A stretch of 64,000 nucleotides of DNA from Rugamonas fusca (GTDB lineage Bacteria > Pseudomonadota > Gammaproteobacteria > Burkholderiales > Burkholderiaceae_D): the NCBI RefSeq assembly GCF_014042365.1, contig NZ_JACEZS010000008.1, forward strand, positions 62,001 through 126,000, written 5' to 3'. Shown here one piece after another: positions 44,226 to 53,836 of the stretch. The notes under the pieces are model-generated. The model was given only the letters and a program-made list of their open reading frames with translations. It had not been told where the DNA came from and searched no databases. Numbering within the stretch: position 1 is the first letter of the stretch; each line of letters opens with the position of its first letter. Both the position numbers and the translations under genes were made by a program.

Positions 44226-44732
44226 ATGCACGACGACGGCGCCCGCCTGGTGGCCTGCATCCCGCGCCTGCGCCGCTACGCGCGGGCGCTGCTGGGCGAG
44301 CGCGACGCGGCCGACGACCTGGTGCAGGACACGGTCACGCGCGGCTGGGACCGGCTCGCCACGTGGCGCCGCGGCAGCGACATGCGGGCCTGGCTGTTTT
44401 CCATCATGCACAACCTGCATGTGGACCGCCTGCGCCAGCCCGGCCTGGCCACCGTGCCGCTGGACCCGGACGTGCCGCAGCCGGCCGATCCGGCCCAGCC
44501 CTCCGACCGCCTGGCCGTGCGCGACCTGGACGCCGCCCTGCAACAACTGCCGCCCGAACAGCGGGCCGTGCTGCTCCTGGTGGCGGTGGAGGAACTGAGT
44601 TACGAGGAAACGGCGGCCACGCTGGACATCCCGCTGGGCACGGTGATGTCGCGCCTGTCGCGCGGGCGCGAACGGCTGCGCCTGTTAATGCAGGGCCAGC
44701 CCGTGCCCGCCACGCTGAAAGTGATCAAATGA
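44226..44732 (+). CDS. ECF-type RNA polymerase sigma factor
   Basis: 168 residues. Region 2 contains ALLGERDAADDLVQDTVTRG and MRAWLFSIMHNLHVDRLRQ; region 4 contains LQQLPPEQRAVLLLVAVEEL and TLDIPLGTVMSRLSRGRERL. This is a complete extracytoplasmic-function sigma-70 protein. The start lies 6 bp after the secreted protein gene, and its stop overlaps the anti-sigma start (ATGA). It probably directs its own operon. Confidence 0.9.
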   Translation: MHDDGARLVACIPRLRRYARALLGERDAADDLVQDTVTRGWDRLATWRRGSDMRAWLFSIMHNLHVDRLRQPGLATVPLDPDVPQPADPAQPSDRLAVRDLDAALQQLPPEQRAVLLLVAVEELSYEETAATLDIPLGTVMSRLSRGRERLRLLMQGQPVPATLKVIK

Positions 44733-45652
44733 GCGCACCCGTCGTCGAAGCCGAACTGCAAGCCTGGGTCGATGGCTGCCTGGCGCCCGCCCGCCGCGCG
44801 GCCGTGGACGCCTACCTGGCCCTGCATCCGGACGAGGCGGCCCGGCTGCAGGCCTACCGCCAGCACAACGCGGCCCTGCGCGCGCGCTACAACCCGGTGC
44901 TCGATGAAGCGGTGCCGGCCGCGCTGGCGGCCCGTCCGCATGGCCGGCTGTGGCACGCCGCGCGCGGCATCATGGCCGCCAACGGCCCCTGGCGCCACGT
45001 GGCCACGCTGGCCCTGACCCTGGCCGGCGGCGTGGCCGGCTGGTGGCTGCACGACGTGGCGCCGGGCGGCGCGCCGGGAGCGGCGCCCGCCAGTGCGCTG
45101 GCCAGCGCGCGGCGCGCTGCACCTGCGCCGTCGTCCGCGCCGGCCCGTCCGGCCAGCGTCGCCGCCAGCCCGGCCGCCCGGCTGGCGACGGCGGACGTGC
45201 CGCCCACGGCCGAAGGCCGGGCCCTGGCCCGCAGCGCGGCCGTGGCGCACGCCGTCTACAGTCCCGAATTGCGCCACCCGGTGGAGGTGGGCGCCGACCA
45301 GCAGCAGCACCTGGTCACGTGGCTGTCCAAGCGGCTGGGCGCACCGCTGCATCCGCCGCAACTGGGCGCGCTGGGCTACGAATTGATGGGGGGACGCTTG
45401 CTGCCGGGCCAGAGCGGCCCGGTCGCGCAATTCATGTATGACAATGCTGGCGGCGGGCGCCTGACCTTGTATGTGTCAACGGAACAGCGCCACAACCGCG
45501 ACACGGCCTTCCGCTTCGCGCAGGAAGGCCAGGTCGGGGTGTTCTACTGGATAGACGGGCGCTACGGCTACGCCCTGTCCGGCGCGCTGGACCGGGCGGC
45601 GCTGGCCAGGCTGGCCGACGCCGTCTACGCCCAGCTCGAGCCGCCCGGCTGA
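44729..45652 (+). CDS. Anti-sigma factor, membrane-anchored
   Basis: 307 residues. An N-terminal helical cytoplasmic domain (EAELQAWVDGCLAPARRAAV, HPDEAARLQAYRQHN) is typical of ChrR/RsiW-like anti-sigma proteins. One transmembrane helix (HVATLALTLAGGVAGWWL, about 90-107) and an Ala/Pro-rich stalk precede a periplasmic domain with HLVTWLSKRLGAPLHPPQL. Translationally coupled to the sigma gene by ATGA. It should hold the sigma factor at the membrane until a periplasmic signal releases it. Confidence 0.8.
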   Translation: MSAPVVEAELQAWVDGCLAPARRAAVDAYLALHPDEAARLQAYRQHNAALRARYNPVLDEAVPAALAARPHGRLWHAARGIMAANGPWRHVATLALTLAGGVAGWWLHDVAPGGAPGAAPASALASARRAAPAPSSAPARPASVAASPAARLATADVPPTAEGRALARSAAVAHAVYSPELRHPVEVGADQQQHLVTWLSKRLGAPLHPPQLGALGYELMGGRLLPGQSGPVAQFMYDNAGGGRLTLYVSTEQRHNRDTAFRFAQEGQVGVFYWIDGRYGYALSGALDRAALARLADAVYAQLEPPG

Positions 45653-45759
45653 GGGAGTGGCCCGACAAGGGCTGCCCCCTGCAAGTCGCTTCAATCAGCC
45701 CATGGCCTCGTGGTGACGCCTCGCCATGGTCAGGTTGAACCGGCTTCCCAAGGCCGGGG

Positions 45760-46251
45760 TCAGGCGTGCTTGCCCACTTCGATCAGGCGCGAGCGCATCA
45801 CCTCGCTGGCGGCCGGGCCGGGCGCGAACATGTAGTCCTCGTCGTTGATGGCCAGGCCGCTGTTGGCGTCCACCAGCACCTGGTCGGCCGGCTTGCCCGT
45901 TTCGCGGCTCACCACCAGCAGGCTGGCCCCTTCCGGCGCCAGGTGGTCGTTGCCCCAGGCGATGAAGGCCAGCAGCACGGGCTTGAAGTCGCGCCCGGCC
46001 TTGGTCAGCACGTACTCGTAGCGCGGGGGACGGGTGCTGTACTGGCGCCGCTCCATCAGGCCGCCTTCGACCAGGCCGGCCAGGCGGCGCGTGAGCATGT
46101 TGGGGGCGATCTTCAGACTCTTCTCGAACTCATCGAAACGCGTCATGCCATAGAACGCGTCGCGCAGGATCAGTATGCTCCACCACTCGCCGACCTTGCC
46201 CAGGCTGCGGGCGATGGGGCAAGGCATGCGGCCAAAATCAGTATGTTTCAT
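45760..46251 (-). CDS. HxlR family transcriptional regulator
   Basis: 163 residues. The N-terminal winged-helix carries CPIARSLGKVGEWWSILILRDAFYG-type text with the characteristic early Cys (C11), then KIAPNMLTRRLAGLVEGGL and RPPRYEYVLTKAGRDF. HxlR proteins often sense electrophiles or oxidants through that Cys. The C-terminal 50 residues extend beyond the minimal family domain. No obvious target gene is adjacent; the downstream gene is convergent and the upstream gene divergent. Confidence 0.88.
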   Translation of the reverse strand: MKHTDFGRMPCPIARSLGKVGEWWSILILRDAFYGMTRFDEFEKSLKIAPNMLTRRLAGLVEGGLMERRQYSTRPPRYEYVLTKAGRDFKPVLLAFIAWGNDHLAPEGASLLVVSRETGKPADQVLVDANSGLAINDEDYMFAPGPAASEVMRSRLIEVGKHA

Positions 46252-46464
46252 AATTGACTCCGTAGCAGTTTCGGTCCAGGTGAGAATGACAGGGCGCAGT
46301 GCCGCGCCGCCATTCCATTATTGGCCTTTCACAAAAACCGTGCTTTTGCTGCAAGCGACTGCGCGTTTGCAAGCGGAGAAAACTATTAAATTTTTTAGAA
46401 AGATAGGCATAATAAGCAACATCACATGCTAGCTACTCACCCGACAGGCACCTGACCACCACCC

Positions 46465-47265
46465 ATGCAACCGACCAGCGCCCCGCCCATGCGCAACATA
46501 CTCGTCGTGGATGATTCCGCGTTCGAGCAGCGCATGCTGATGGACTTGCTCAGCGAGCAGCCCTATCGGATCTCGGTCGCCTTCAACGGCTTGCAGGGCT
46601 ACCAACTGGCGCTGGCCAACCAGCCCGACCTGATCCTGCTCGACGTGCGCATGCCCAATATGGATGGCTACACGGCCTGCCGCCTGCTCAAGGCCAATCC
46701 GGCCACCCACAACATCCCCGTCATCTTCCTCAGCGGCGCCGGCGCCGACGAGGAACGCATCATGGGCTTGTCGATCGGCGGCGTGGATTATGTGTCCAAG
46801 CCGTTCTCGCCGGGCGAGCTGGCGGCGCGCATCCAGGTCCACCTGAACCTGGCCCGGCGCAACCATCCGCCGGTGATCGCCCCCGAACCGGCCACCGCCG
46901 CGCCGGCGCCGCCGTCCGATCCCGATGCCGTGCTGGTGGCGGCCGCCAAGCGCCTGATCGGCGACAACCTGGCCGACGTGCCGGCACTGGCCGAGATCGC
47001 CCGCGCCGTGGGCACTTACCGTGAAAAACTGTCGCAAGCGTTCCGCGCCCAGACCGGCATGACCGTGTTCGCCTACATCCGCGAACAACGCTTGCGCCGC
47101 GGCCAGCAACTGTTGAGCGAGTCCGACATGGATGTCCAGGACATCGCGTTGTTAATTGGCTTCAACAGCGCCGGCAATTTCGCCACCGCCTTCCGCGAAC
47201 ACAACGGCGTCACGCCCAGCGCCTATCGCCAGGCCATGCAGCAGAAAAAAGCGCCGGACGCCTGA
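46465..47265 (+). CDS. Response regulator with AraC-type DNA-binding output
   Basis: 266 residues. A receiver domain (about 10-130) has ILVVDDSAFE, phospho-acceptor D60 in LILLDVRMPNMDGY and the conserved K in SKPFSPGEL. A Pro/Ala linker leads to a two-helix AraC/XylS DNA-binding domain (about 165-262: LSQAFRAQTGMTVFAYIREQ, FNSAGNFATAFREHNGVTP). No kinase gene is adjacent. An alternative start at M9 (46489) is possible. Confidence 0.85.
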   Translation: MQPTSAPPMRNILVVDDSAFEQRMLMDLLSEQPYRISVAFNGLQGYQLALANQPDLILLDVRMPNMDGYTACRLLKANPATHNIPVIFLSGAGADEERIMGLSIGGVDYVSKPFSPGELAARIQVHLNLARRNHPPVIAPEPATAAPAPPSDPDAVLVAAAKRLIGDNLADVPALAEIARAVGTYREKLSQAFRAQTGMTVFAYIREQRLRRGQQLLSESDMDVQDIALLIGFNSAGNFATAFREHNGVTPSAYRQAMQQKKAPDA

Positions 47266-47366
47266 AGCGCCTATACTGTCTGCCTTATTCCACTCCACTC
47301 CACTCCGCTGCGCCGGAAGGACTGGTTTCCTGCCGGCCTGCGCAACCCATTCGAAGCGTCCTCACC

Positions 47367-47729
47367 ATGAAATCACGTTCCAACGGTGGCCTGGTCTACT
47401 CCACCGACGGCGGCCGCATGTGCCCCGCTTGCCGCCAACCGCTGGCCGCCTGCACCTGCCAGGCCAGCGCCCACGCCGCGCCGCAGGGCGACGGCGTGGT
47501 GCGCGTGTCGCGCCAGACCAAGGGCCGCGGCGGCAAATGCGTCACCCTGGTCAAGGGCGTGGCGCTGGACGCCGCCGCCCTCGCCGCGCTGGGCAAGCAA
47601 TTGCGCACGGCCTGCGGCAGCGGCGGCACCGTCAAGGATGGGGTGATCGAAATCCAGGGCGACCATTGCGAACTGGTCATGGCCAAGCTGCACCAGCTCG
47701 GCCACCAGCCCAAGCGCGCCGGCGGCTAG
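47367..47729 (+). CDS. yciH: SUI1/YciH-type translation factor
   Basis: 120 residues. A short Cys-containing N-terminus (MCPACRQPLAACTCQ) could be a zinc ribbon. The SUI1 fold follows: VRVSRQTKGRGGKCVTLVKG and the late GVIEIQGDHCELVMAKLHQL. It resembles eukaryotic eIF1 and E. coli YciH, which influences start-codon fidelity under stress. It is monocistronic and ends 15 bp from the convergent LysR gene. Confidence 0.88.
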   Translation: MKSRSNGGLVYSTDGGRMCPACRQPLAACTCQASAHAAPQGDGVVRVSRQTKGRGGKCVTLVKGVALDAAALAALGKQLRTACGSGGTVKDGVIEIQGDHCELVMAKLHQLGHQPKRAGG

Positions 47730-47744
47730 CAATACCGGCGCCGG

Positions 47745-48632
47745 TCAGCCGAACAGCTGGGCCGCGAATGCCACGAACGCGTTGACCTTGGCGGCCCGCA
47801 AATGGCGCGGCGGGAAGATGACGCAAATGTCCGGCCCCGGCGCCTGCCATGGCGCCAGCACCGGCACCAGCGCACCGCTGCGCAGCGGCTCGCGCAGCGA
47901 CACGGACAGCTGCTGGATGATGCCAGCGCCGGCCATCGCGGCCTCGACCAGGGTATCCACGTGGTCCATCGCCACCCGCCCCGATGGCGTGGCGGGAAAC
48001 ACGGCGCCCTCGCGCTGGAACAGCCAGGGACGGACCTGGCGCGACTTCGGATAGAGGAAGTTGAGGCAATCGTAGTCCGCCAGTGCATCGGGCGTGGACG
48101 GCGTGCCGTGGCGGCGCAGGAACTCCGGCGCGGCGCAGGTCACGTAGTCGGTCCGGCCCACTGTTTTCGCCACCAGGCCGGTGTCCTGCGGCGTGCCTAT
48201 CCTGACCAGCACATCGACACCTTCCTCGGTCATGTCGATCATGCGGTCGGACGCCGTCAGCTTGAGCGTCAGATCGGGATACGCGGCCAGGAAACGCGGC
48301 AACGCCGGCGCCAGGTACAGGCGCGCCAGGATGCCCGCCATATCAACGCGCAGCGTGCCGCTGGGCGTCTGCGCCGATTCGCGCAGGCTGCTTTCGAGCT
48401 CGCCCATGTCGCCCACCAGCCGCAACGCATGCTCGTAGCAGCGCCGCCCTTCGTCCGTGAGCGACATGCTGCGCGTGGTGCGGTTCAGCAGCCGCACCTG
48501 GAAATGGGCTTCCAGCGCCGCCACCTGGTTGGTGACGGAGGACGTCGACACGCCCAGCCGCTGCGCGGCGCGCGCGAACGCCCCCGTCTCCACCACCGCG
48601 CAAAACACCCTGAGCGCCTCCAGCCTGTCCAT
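47745..48632 (-). CDS. LysR family transcriptional regulator
   Basis: 295 residues. The N-terminal HTH is MDRLEALRVFCAVVETGAFA and RLGVSTSSVTNQVAALEAHF; the C-terminal LysR substrate domain runs from about 88. The start at 48632 is fixed by GGAGGAG about 5 bases upstream and by the family's usual first residues. It is divergent from the quinone-oxidoreductase-like gene with 158 bp between them, so that gene is its likely target. Confidence 0.9.
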   Translation of the reverse strand: MDRLEALRVFCAVVETGAFARAAQRLGVSTSSVTNQVAALEAHFQVRLLNRTTRSMSLTDEGRRCYEHALRLVGDMGELESSLRESAQTPSGTLRVDMAGILARLYLAPALPRFLAAYPDLTLKLTASDRMIDMTEEGVDVLVRIGTPQDTGLVAKTVGRTDYVTCAAPEFLRRHGTPSTPDALADYDCLNFLYPKSRQVRPWLFQREGAVFPATPSGRVAMDHVDTLVEAAMAGAGIIQQLSVSLREPLRSGALVPVLAPWQAPGPDICVIFPPRHLRAAKVNAFVAFAAQLFG

Positions 48633-48790
48633 CCCTGCTCCTCCGCATGATCGCTGATCGTGGCGACGATTATCCACGGTTTCGCAATACAGTCACGCGG
48701 CGCGCCCCGTTTTTCCGGCAACCGGGCTTGCCTACACTGGCCCTATCGATCAGCCAACCGGCGATCCCACCACCGGAAAGGAAACCCATC

Positions 48791-49792
48791 ATGTCCACCT
48801 CCCCCCTGATGCAAGCGGCCGTGCTGCACACCTACGGCCAGCCACTCACGCTGACACACATCGCGCGCCCGCAGGCCGGCCCCGGCCAGGTGCTGGTGCA
48901 AGTCAAGGCCAGCGGCGTCAACCCGCTCGACCTCAAGATCGCCGCCGGCCAGGCGGCCCATGCGCGCATGGCGCCACCGGCCGTGCTGGGTATCGACCTG
49001 GCCGGCGTGGTGGCGGCAGTGGGCGCCAACGTCAACGGCTTCAACGTCGGCGATGAAGTGTTTGGCATGACGGGCGGCGTGGGCGGCATCCAGGGTTCGC
49101 TGGCCGAATACGCGGCCGTCGATGCCAGCCTGCTGGCCATCAAGCCCCGCAATCTCACCATGCGCGAGGCGGCCGCCCTGCCGCTGGTCTTCATCACGGC
49201 GTGGGAGGGGCTGGTCGATCGGGCCCGGGTCCGCGCCGGCCAGACGGTGCTGGTGCATGGCGGCGCCGGCGGCGTGGGCCATATCGCGGTGCAAATCGCG
49301 CACGCGCTGGGCGCGCGGGTGGTCGCCACCGGCAGCGCGCAGCAGCGTCAGGCCATCGAAAGCTACGGCGCGACCGCCATCGACTATCGCGCCGAGACGG
49401 TGGCGCAATACGTGGCCCGGCTGACCGACGACGCGGGCTTCGACATCATCTACGACACGGTGGGCGGCGCCACGCTGGACGCCTCGTTCGCCGCCGCGCG
49501 CCAGTACCACGGCCACGTGGTCAGCTGCCTGGGCTGGGGCACCCATGCGCTGGCGCCACTGTCGTTCCGCGCCGCGACGTATTCGGGCGTATTCACCTTG
49601 CTGCCGCTGTTGTCGGGCCAGGGGCGGGCCCACCACGGCGCCATCCTGCGCGAGGCAGCCGCACTGATCGAGGCCGGCAAGCTCACCGTCCATCTGGACC
49701 CGGCCCGCTACACGCTGGAGACGGTCAACGAGGCCCACCGTGCGGCAGCGAACGGCACGGCACGGGGCAAGCTGGTGGTGGAGATCGCGTAG
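48791..49792 (+). CDS. NADP-dependent zinc-free alcohol dehydrogenase / quinone oxidoreductase family protein
   Basis: 333 residues. A GroES-like N-terminal half (VLVQVKASGVNPLDLKIAAG) precedes a Rossmann nucleotide-binding segment LVHGGAGGVGHIAVQIAHAL (about 153-172). No zinc-ligand pattern is seen, so it belongs with quinone reductase-type MDR proteins that reduce quinones or enones with NADPH. GGAAAGGAAACCC precedes the ATG. The divergent LysR gene probably controls it. Confidence 0.85.
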   Translation: MSTSPLMQAAVLHTYGQPLTLTHIARPQAGPGQVLVQVKASGVNPLDLKIAAGQAAHARMAPPAVLGIDLAGVVAAVGANVNGFNVGDEVFGMTGGVGGIQGSLAEYAAVDASLLAIKPRNLTMREAAALPLVFITAWEGLVDRARVRAGQTVLVHGGAGGVGHIAVQIAHALGARVVATGSAQQRQAIESYGATAIDYRAETVAQYVARLTDDAGFDIIYDTVGGATLDASFAAARQYHGHVVSCLGWGTHALAPLSFRAATYSGVFTLLPLLSGQGRAHHGAILREAAALIEAGKLTVHLDPARYTLETVNEAHRAAANGTARGKLVVEIA

Positions 49793-49813
49793 GCGCGATG
49801 GGGCGGGCGCCGC

Positions 49814-50500
49814 TCAGGAGCCGGCCGCCCGCGCCGCCGGTGCGGGCCTGGCCAACGCCAGCGCCGCGTGCTGGCGCATCTGGCGCTGCCAGAACAGCCA
49901 CGAGGCCACCGCGTTGATCCAGTAGGCCGCATACAGCACGGCCGTCAGGTACAGGCCGCGGCTGGCGTACAGGGGCACGGAGATGGTATTGACCAGCAGC
50001 CAGAACGGCCAGCTCTCCAGCCGCCGCCCCATCAGCAGCAGCTGGGCGACGATGCTGAACACCAGCACGGACGAATCGATGAACGGGGCGTAGGCATTGG
50101 TGTAGGCCTGCAGCAGCAGGCCGTAGCCGGCCGTGGCCGCCACGCCCGCCAGCAGCATGGCGCCCAGCGCGCCGGCGCGCACGCGCGTGATGGGCAGCGC
50201 GCCGCCCGCGCCGCCGCGCAGCCACTGCAGCCAGCCGACCAGGCAGGTGAGGATGAAGAACCCTTGCAAGGCCACGTCCGCGTACAGGTTGACGCGGTAG
50301 AACAGGGTGGCGAACATGGCGCAGCCAAGCGCGCCCAGCCACCACGAATGAACGTTGTTGCGCCCGGCGAGGAAGATGGAGACGGTCATGACCGCGTTGG
50401 CGGCGATTTCCAATGGCGAGGTCAAGACGGCTTCCTTGGCGGTGGGTTCAACGGGAGTGCCCCGGCGCCGTGCATAGCGCAGCCAGGCGCGGCGCGACAT
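49814..50500 (-). CDS. PnuC family nicotinamide riboside-type transporter
   Basis: 228 residues with about seven hydrophobic segments from residue 29. Family features include the NNVHSWWLGALGC segment and the late ESWPFWLLVNTISVPLYASR followed by YWINAVASWLFWQ. PnuC proteins carry nicotinamide riboside by facilitated diffusion; relatives carry thiamine or riboflavin. No NAD salvage gene or riboswitch is seen next to it. The N-terminal 25 residues are basic and may be cytoplasmic. Confidence 0.8.
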   Translation of the reverse strand: MSRRAWLRYARRRGTPVEPTAKEAVLTSPLEIAANAVMTVSIFLAGRNNVHSWWLGALGCAMFATLFYRVNLYADVALQGFFILTCLVGWLQWLRGGAGGALPITRVRAGALGAMLLAGVAATAGYGLLLQAYTNAYAPFIDSSVLVFSIVAQLLLMGRRLESWPFWLLVNTISVPLYASRGLYLTAVLYAAYWINAVASWLFWQRQMRQHAALALARPAPAARAAGS

Positions 50501-50549
50501 GGCAGCGCCGGCCGCTGCCGACTACCACGGCGGCGCCGCCATGGGCGGC

Positions 50550-51761
50550 TCAGTCGCCGCGGCAGTCGGGCGGCAGCAGTTGCGGCGGGATGTCCTCGCC
50601 GCCGCAATGCCAGGCGACCTTCTTATTCTCATCGAGCCTGGGCGTGAACGCAATAGCCTTGCCACGCAGGGCGGGATCGGCCGGGAACACCCGCACCACG
50701 CCATTGTCCGGGTTGACGCGCACGTCCTGCACGGCATGGCCGGGATCGGACAGGGCGAAGCCGGCCTGCTCGAGCGACGCCGGGCCGCTGCCATTGGCGT
50801 AGAAGTAGCGCTCCACCTTGGCGCTGGCGGCGCGCCCCACAACCACGGCCTGCGCCAGGCGCGCTTTGGACGTGTAATCCTGGTAGGCGGGAATGGCCAC
50901 GGCCGCCAGCATCCCCACCACGGCGACCACGGCAACGAGCGCGCCGGCGCCGCCCACGCCCAAGCGCGGGATGAACAGGGCCAGCACATAGGCCAGCTTG
51001 CTGCGGCCCGGCTGCCTGACTTCGGTGCCGTGCGCCAGGCCCCGCATCACGGCCATGCGCTTGACCAGCCAGGGATAATCGCTGACCAGCTCATGGAACG
51101 ACATCCAGAAGCCGGACGTCTGCTCGGCCTGTGCCGCATAATGGGCCACGTTCATCTGGCGCCAGCGCTTGCCGCCGGCCGCCAGCGCGGCCAGGCCCAG
51201 CTGGGCGCTCTTGAGGTCGTCGCAGGCATGGAAGCCGTGGCGGTCGCAGGTGTACTCGCGGGCCCGCGCGTAGGCCGCGCCCAGCAGCGGGACGAGGGAG
51301 GCCGGCATCAGCAGCGCCGCCCAGCGCAGGTGGTTGCGCTTGATGTGGCCCAGCTCATGGCCGATGTAGAAGTTGATCGCGTCGGGCTTGGCTTCGAGCG
51401 CGTCAACCACGTCCGAATACAGCACGATGAAATTGCTGCCCAGGAAGCGGGTGGCGAAGGCGTTGAACACGCCGCCCATCTGCAACAGGTAGGCGTCCGG
51501 CACCTGCTCCAGGCCCAGCCGCTGGCAGCACTGGTCGATGCGTTCCTTCAAGTCCGGGAACTGCTGCCAGGTGATCTTGACGGCCGTCCCCTTCAGGTAG
51601 GAAATCAGGGCCGACTGGGCAAAGCAATAGGCGACAAAAAACAGCAGCAGATACACCAGCGCCCCCCCCACCGTGCCGACGATGAGGCCCAGCCAGATCA
51701 GCAGGGAGATGGCCAGCATCCAGCCGAACAGTGCTTTTTCATTCTTGTAGATTAATTCCAT
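50550..51761 (-). CDS. M48 family metalloprotease fused to a type IV pilin-like segment
   Basis: 403 residues. Two N-terminal hydrophobic segments (about 11-30 and 32-52) are followed by an M48 peptidase domain with zinc motif HELGH (135-139) and a downstream AREYTCDRHGF with the likely third ligand E169. A third hydrophobic helix (about 270-291) runs straight into IPAYQDYTSKARLAQA (290-305), the classic N-terminal helix of type IV pilins, and a pilin-like globular end with a Cys pair (C394, C401-like spacing near the C-terminus). The prepilin cleavage motif GFTLIE is absent. It is a membrane protease with a pseudo-pilin tail; role unknown. Confidence 0.82.
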   Translation of the reverse strand: MELIYKNEKALFGWMLAISLLIWLGLIVGTVGGALVYLLLFFVAYCFAQSALISYLKGTAVKITWQQFPDLKERIDQCCQRLGLEQVPDAYLLQMGGVFNAFATRFLGSNFIVLYSDVVDALEAKPDAINFYIGHELGHIKRNHLRWAALLMPASLVPLLGAAYARAREYTCDRHGFHACDDLKSAQLGLAALAAGGKRWRQMNVAHYAAQAEQTSGFWMSFHELVSDYPWLVKRMAVMRGLAHGTEVRQPGRSKLAYVLALFIPRLGVGGAGALVAVVAVVGMLAAVAIPAYQDYTSKARLAQAVVVGRAASAKVERYFYANGSGPASLEQAGFALSDPGHAVQDVRVNPDNGVVRVFPADPALRGKAIAFTPRLDENKKVAWHCGGEDIPPQLLPPDCRGD

Positions 51762-52103
51762 AGCGGATATTCAAAAAGTTTCCTTACGGCTATTTTAATT
51801 GATTATTTACGAAAAAGACAATTGTTTTTGCTAACTTTCCGGACGCCGGGCTGGATCGGATGGCAAGACCACTTGAAGTCTGGTCATTTAGTGGTAGCAC
51901 ACCTCCTGCTTGAAAGTTGCGCCACTTTTTGGGCGCCGGCCCGCTCCGCCCTGAATTGGTATTGGAAAAATCAGACATCCATAAAACCACTTGACCACCA
52001 CTTTTCACGGTTCCATTCTCCCCGGTGCCATGCCGGAAAACCGTGCAGCGTCTGGTTTCCCGCTTGCGCAGGGCGAAGCGTTGCAATCAACCAGGGAGAC
52101 GAG
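51762..52103. promoter_or_regulatory. Chitinase upstream region with four ACCACT-type sites (342 bp)
   Basis: A+T-rich at its left end. ACCACT or its complement occurs at 51868-51873, 51890-51895 (AGTGGT), 51986-51991 and 51997-52002; two copies continue as ACCACTTGA. GACCA and TGGTC also face each other at 51867-51885. The half-site resembles the ACCACT end of the ACTGGTCTAGACCACT operator used by GntR-type GlcNAc regulators (DasR, NagQ). A chitin- or GlcNAc-responsive control region is inferred. No gene is seen here. Confidence 0.4.
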
Positions 52104-53747
<1,644 letters not shown>

Positions 53748-53756
53748 TCCCCGCCA

Positions 53757-53796
53757 CCCGCCGGCGGCGCAGGCCGCGCCGCCGGCGGGTTTTTTC
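53757..53796 (+). terminator. Rho-independent terminator after first chitinase
   Basis: A 13-bp perfect stem (CCCGCCGGCGGCG with CGCCGCCGGCGGG) around a 7-base loop, followed by six T residues, 10 bp after the stop codon. This is the clearest intrinsic terminator in the window. Confidence 0.9.
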
Positions 53797-53836
53797 CTTC
53801 AGCGGCCACCCCGAGCACCACCATCCGGAGACTGCA

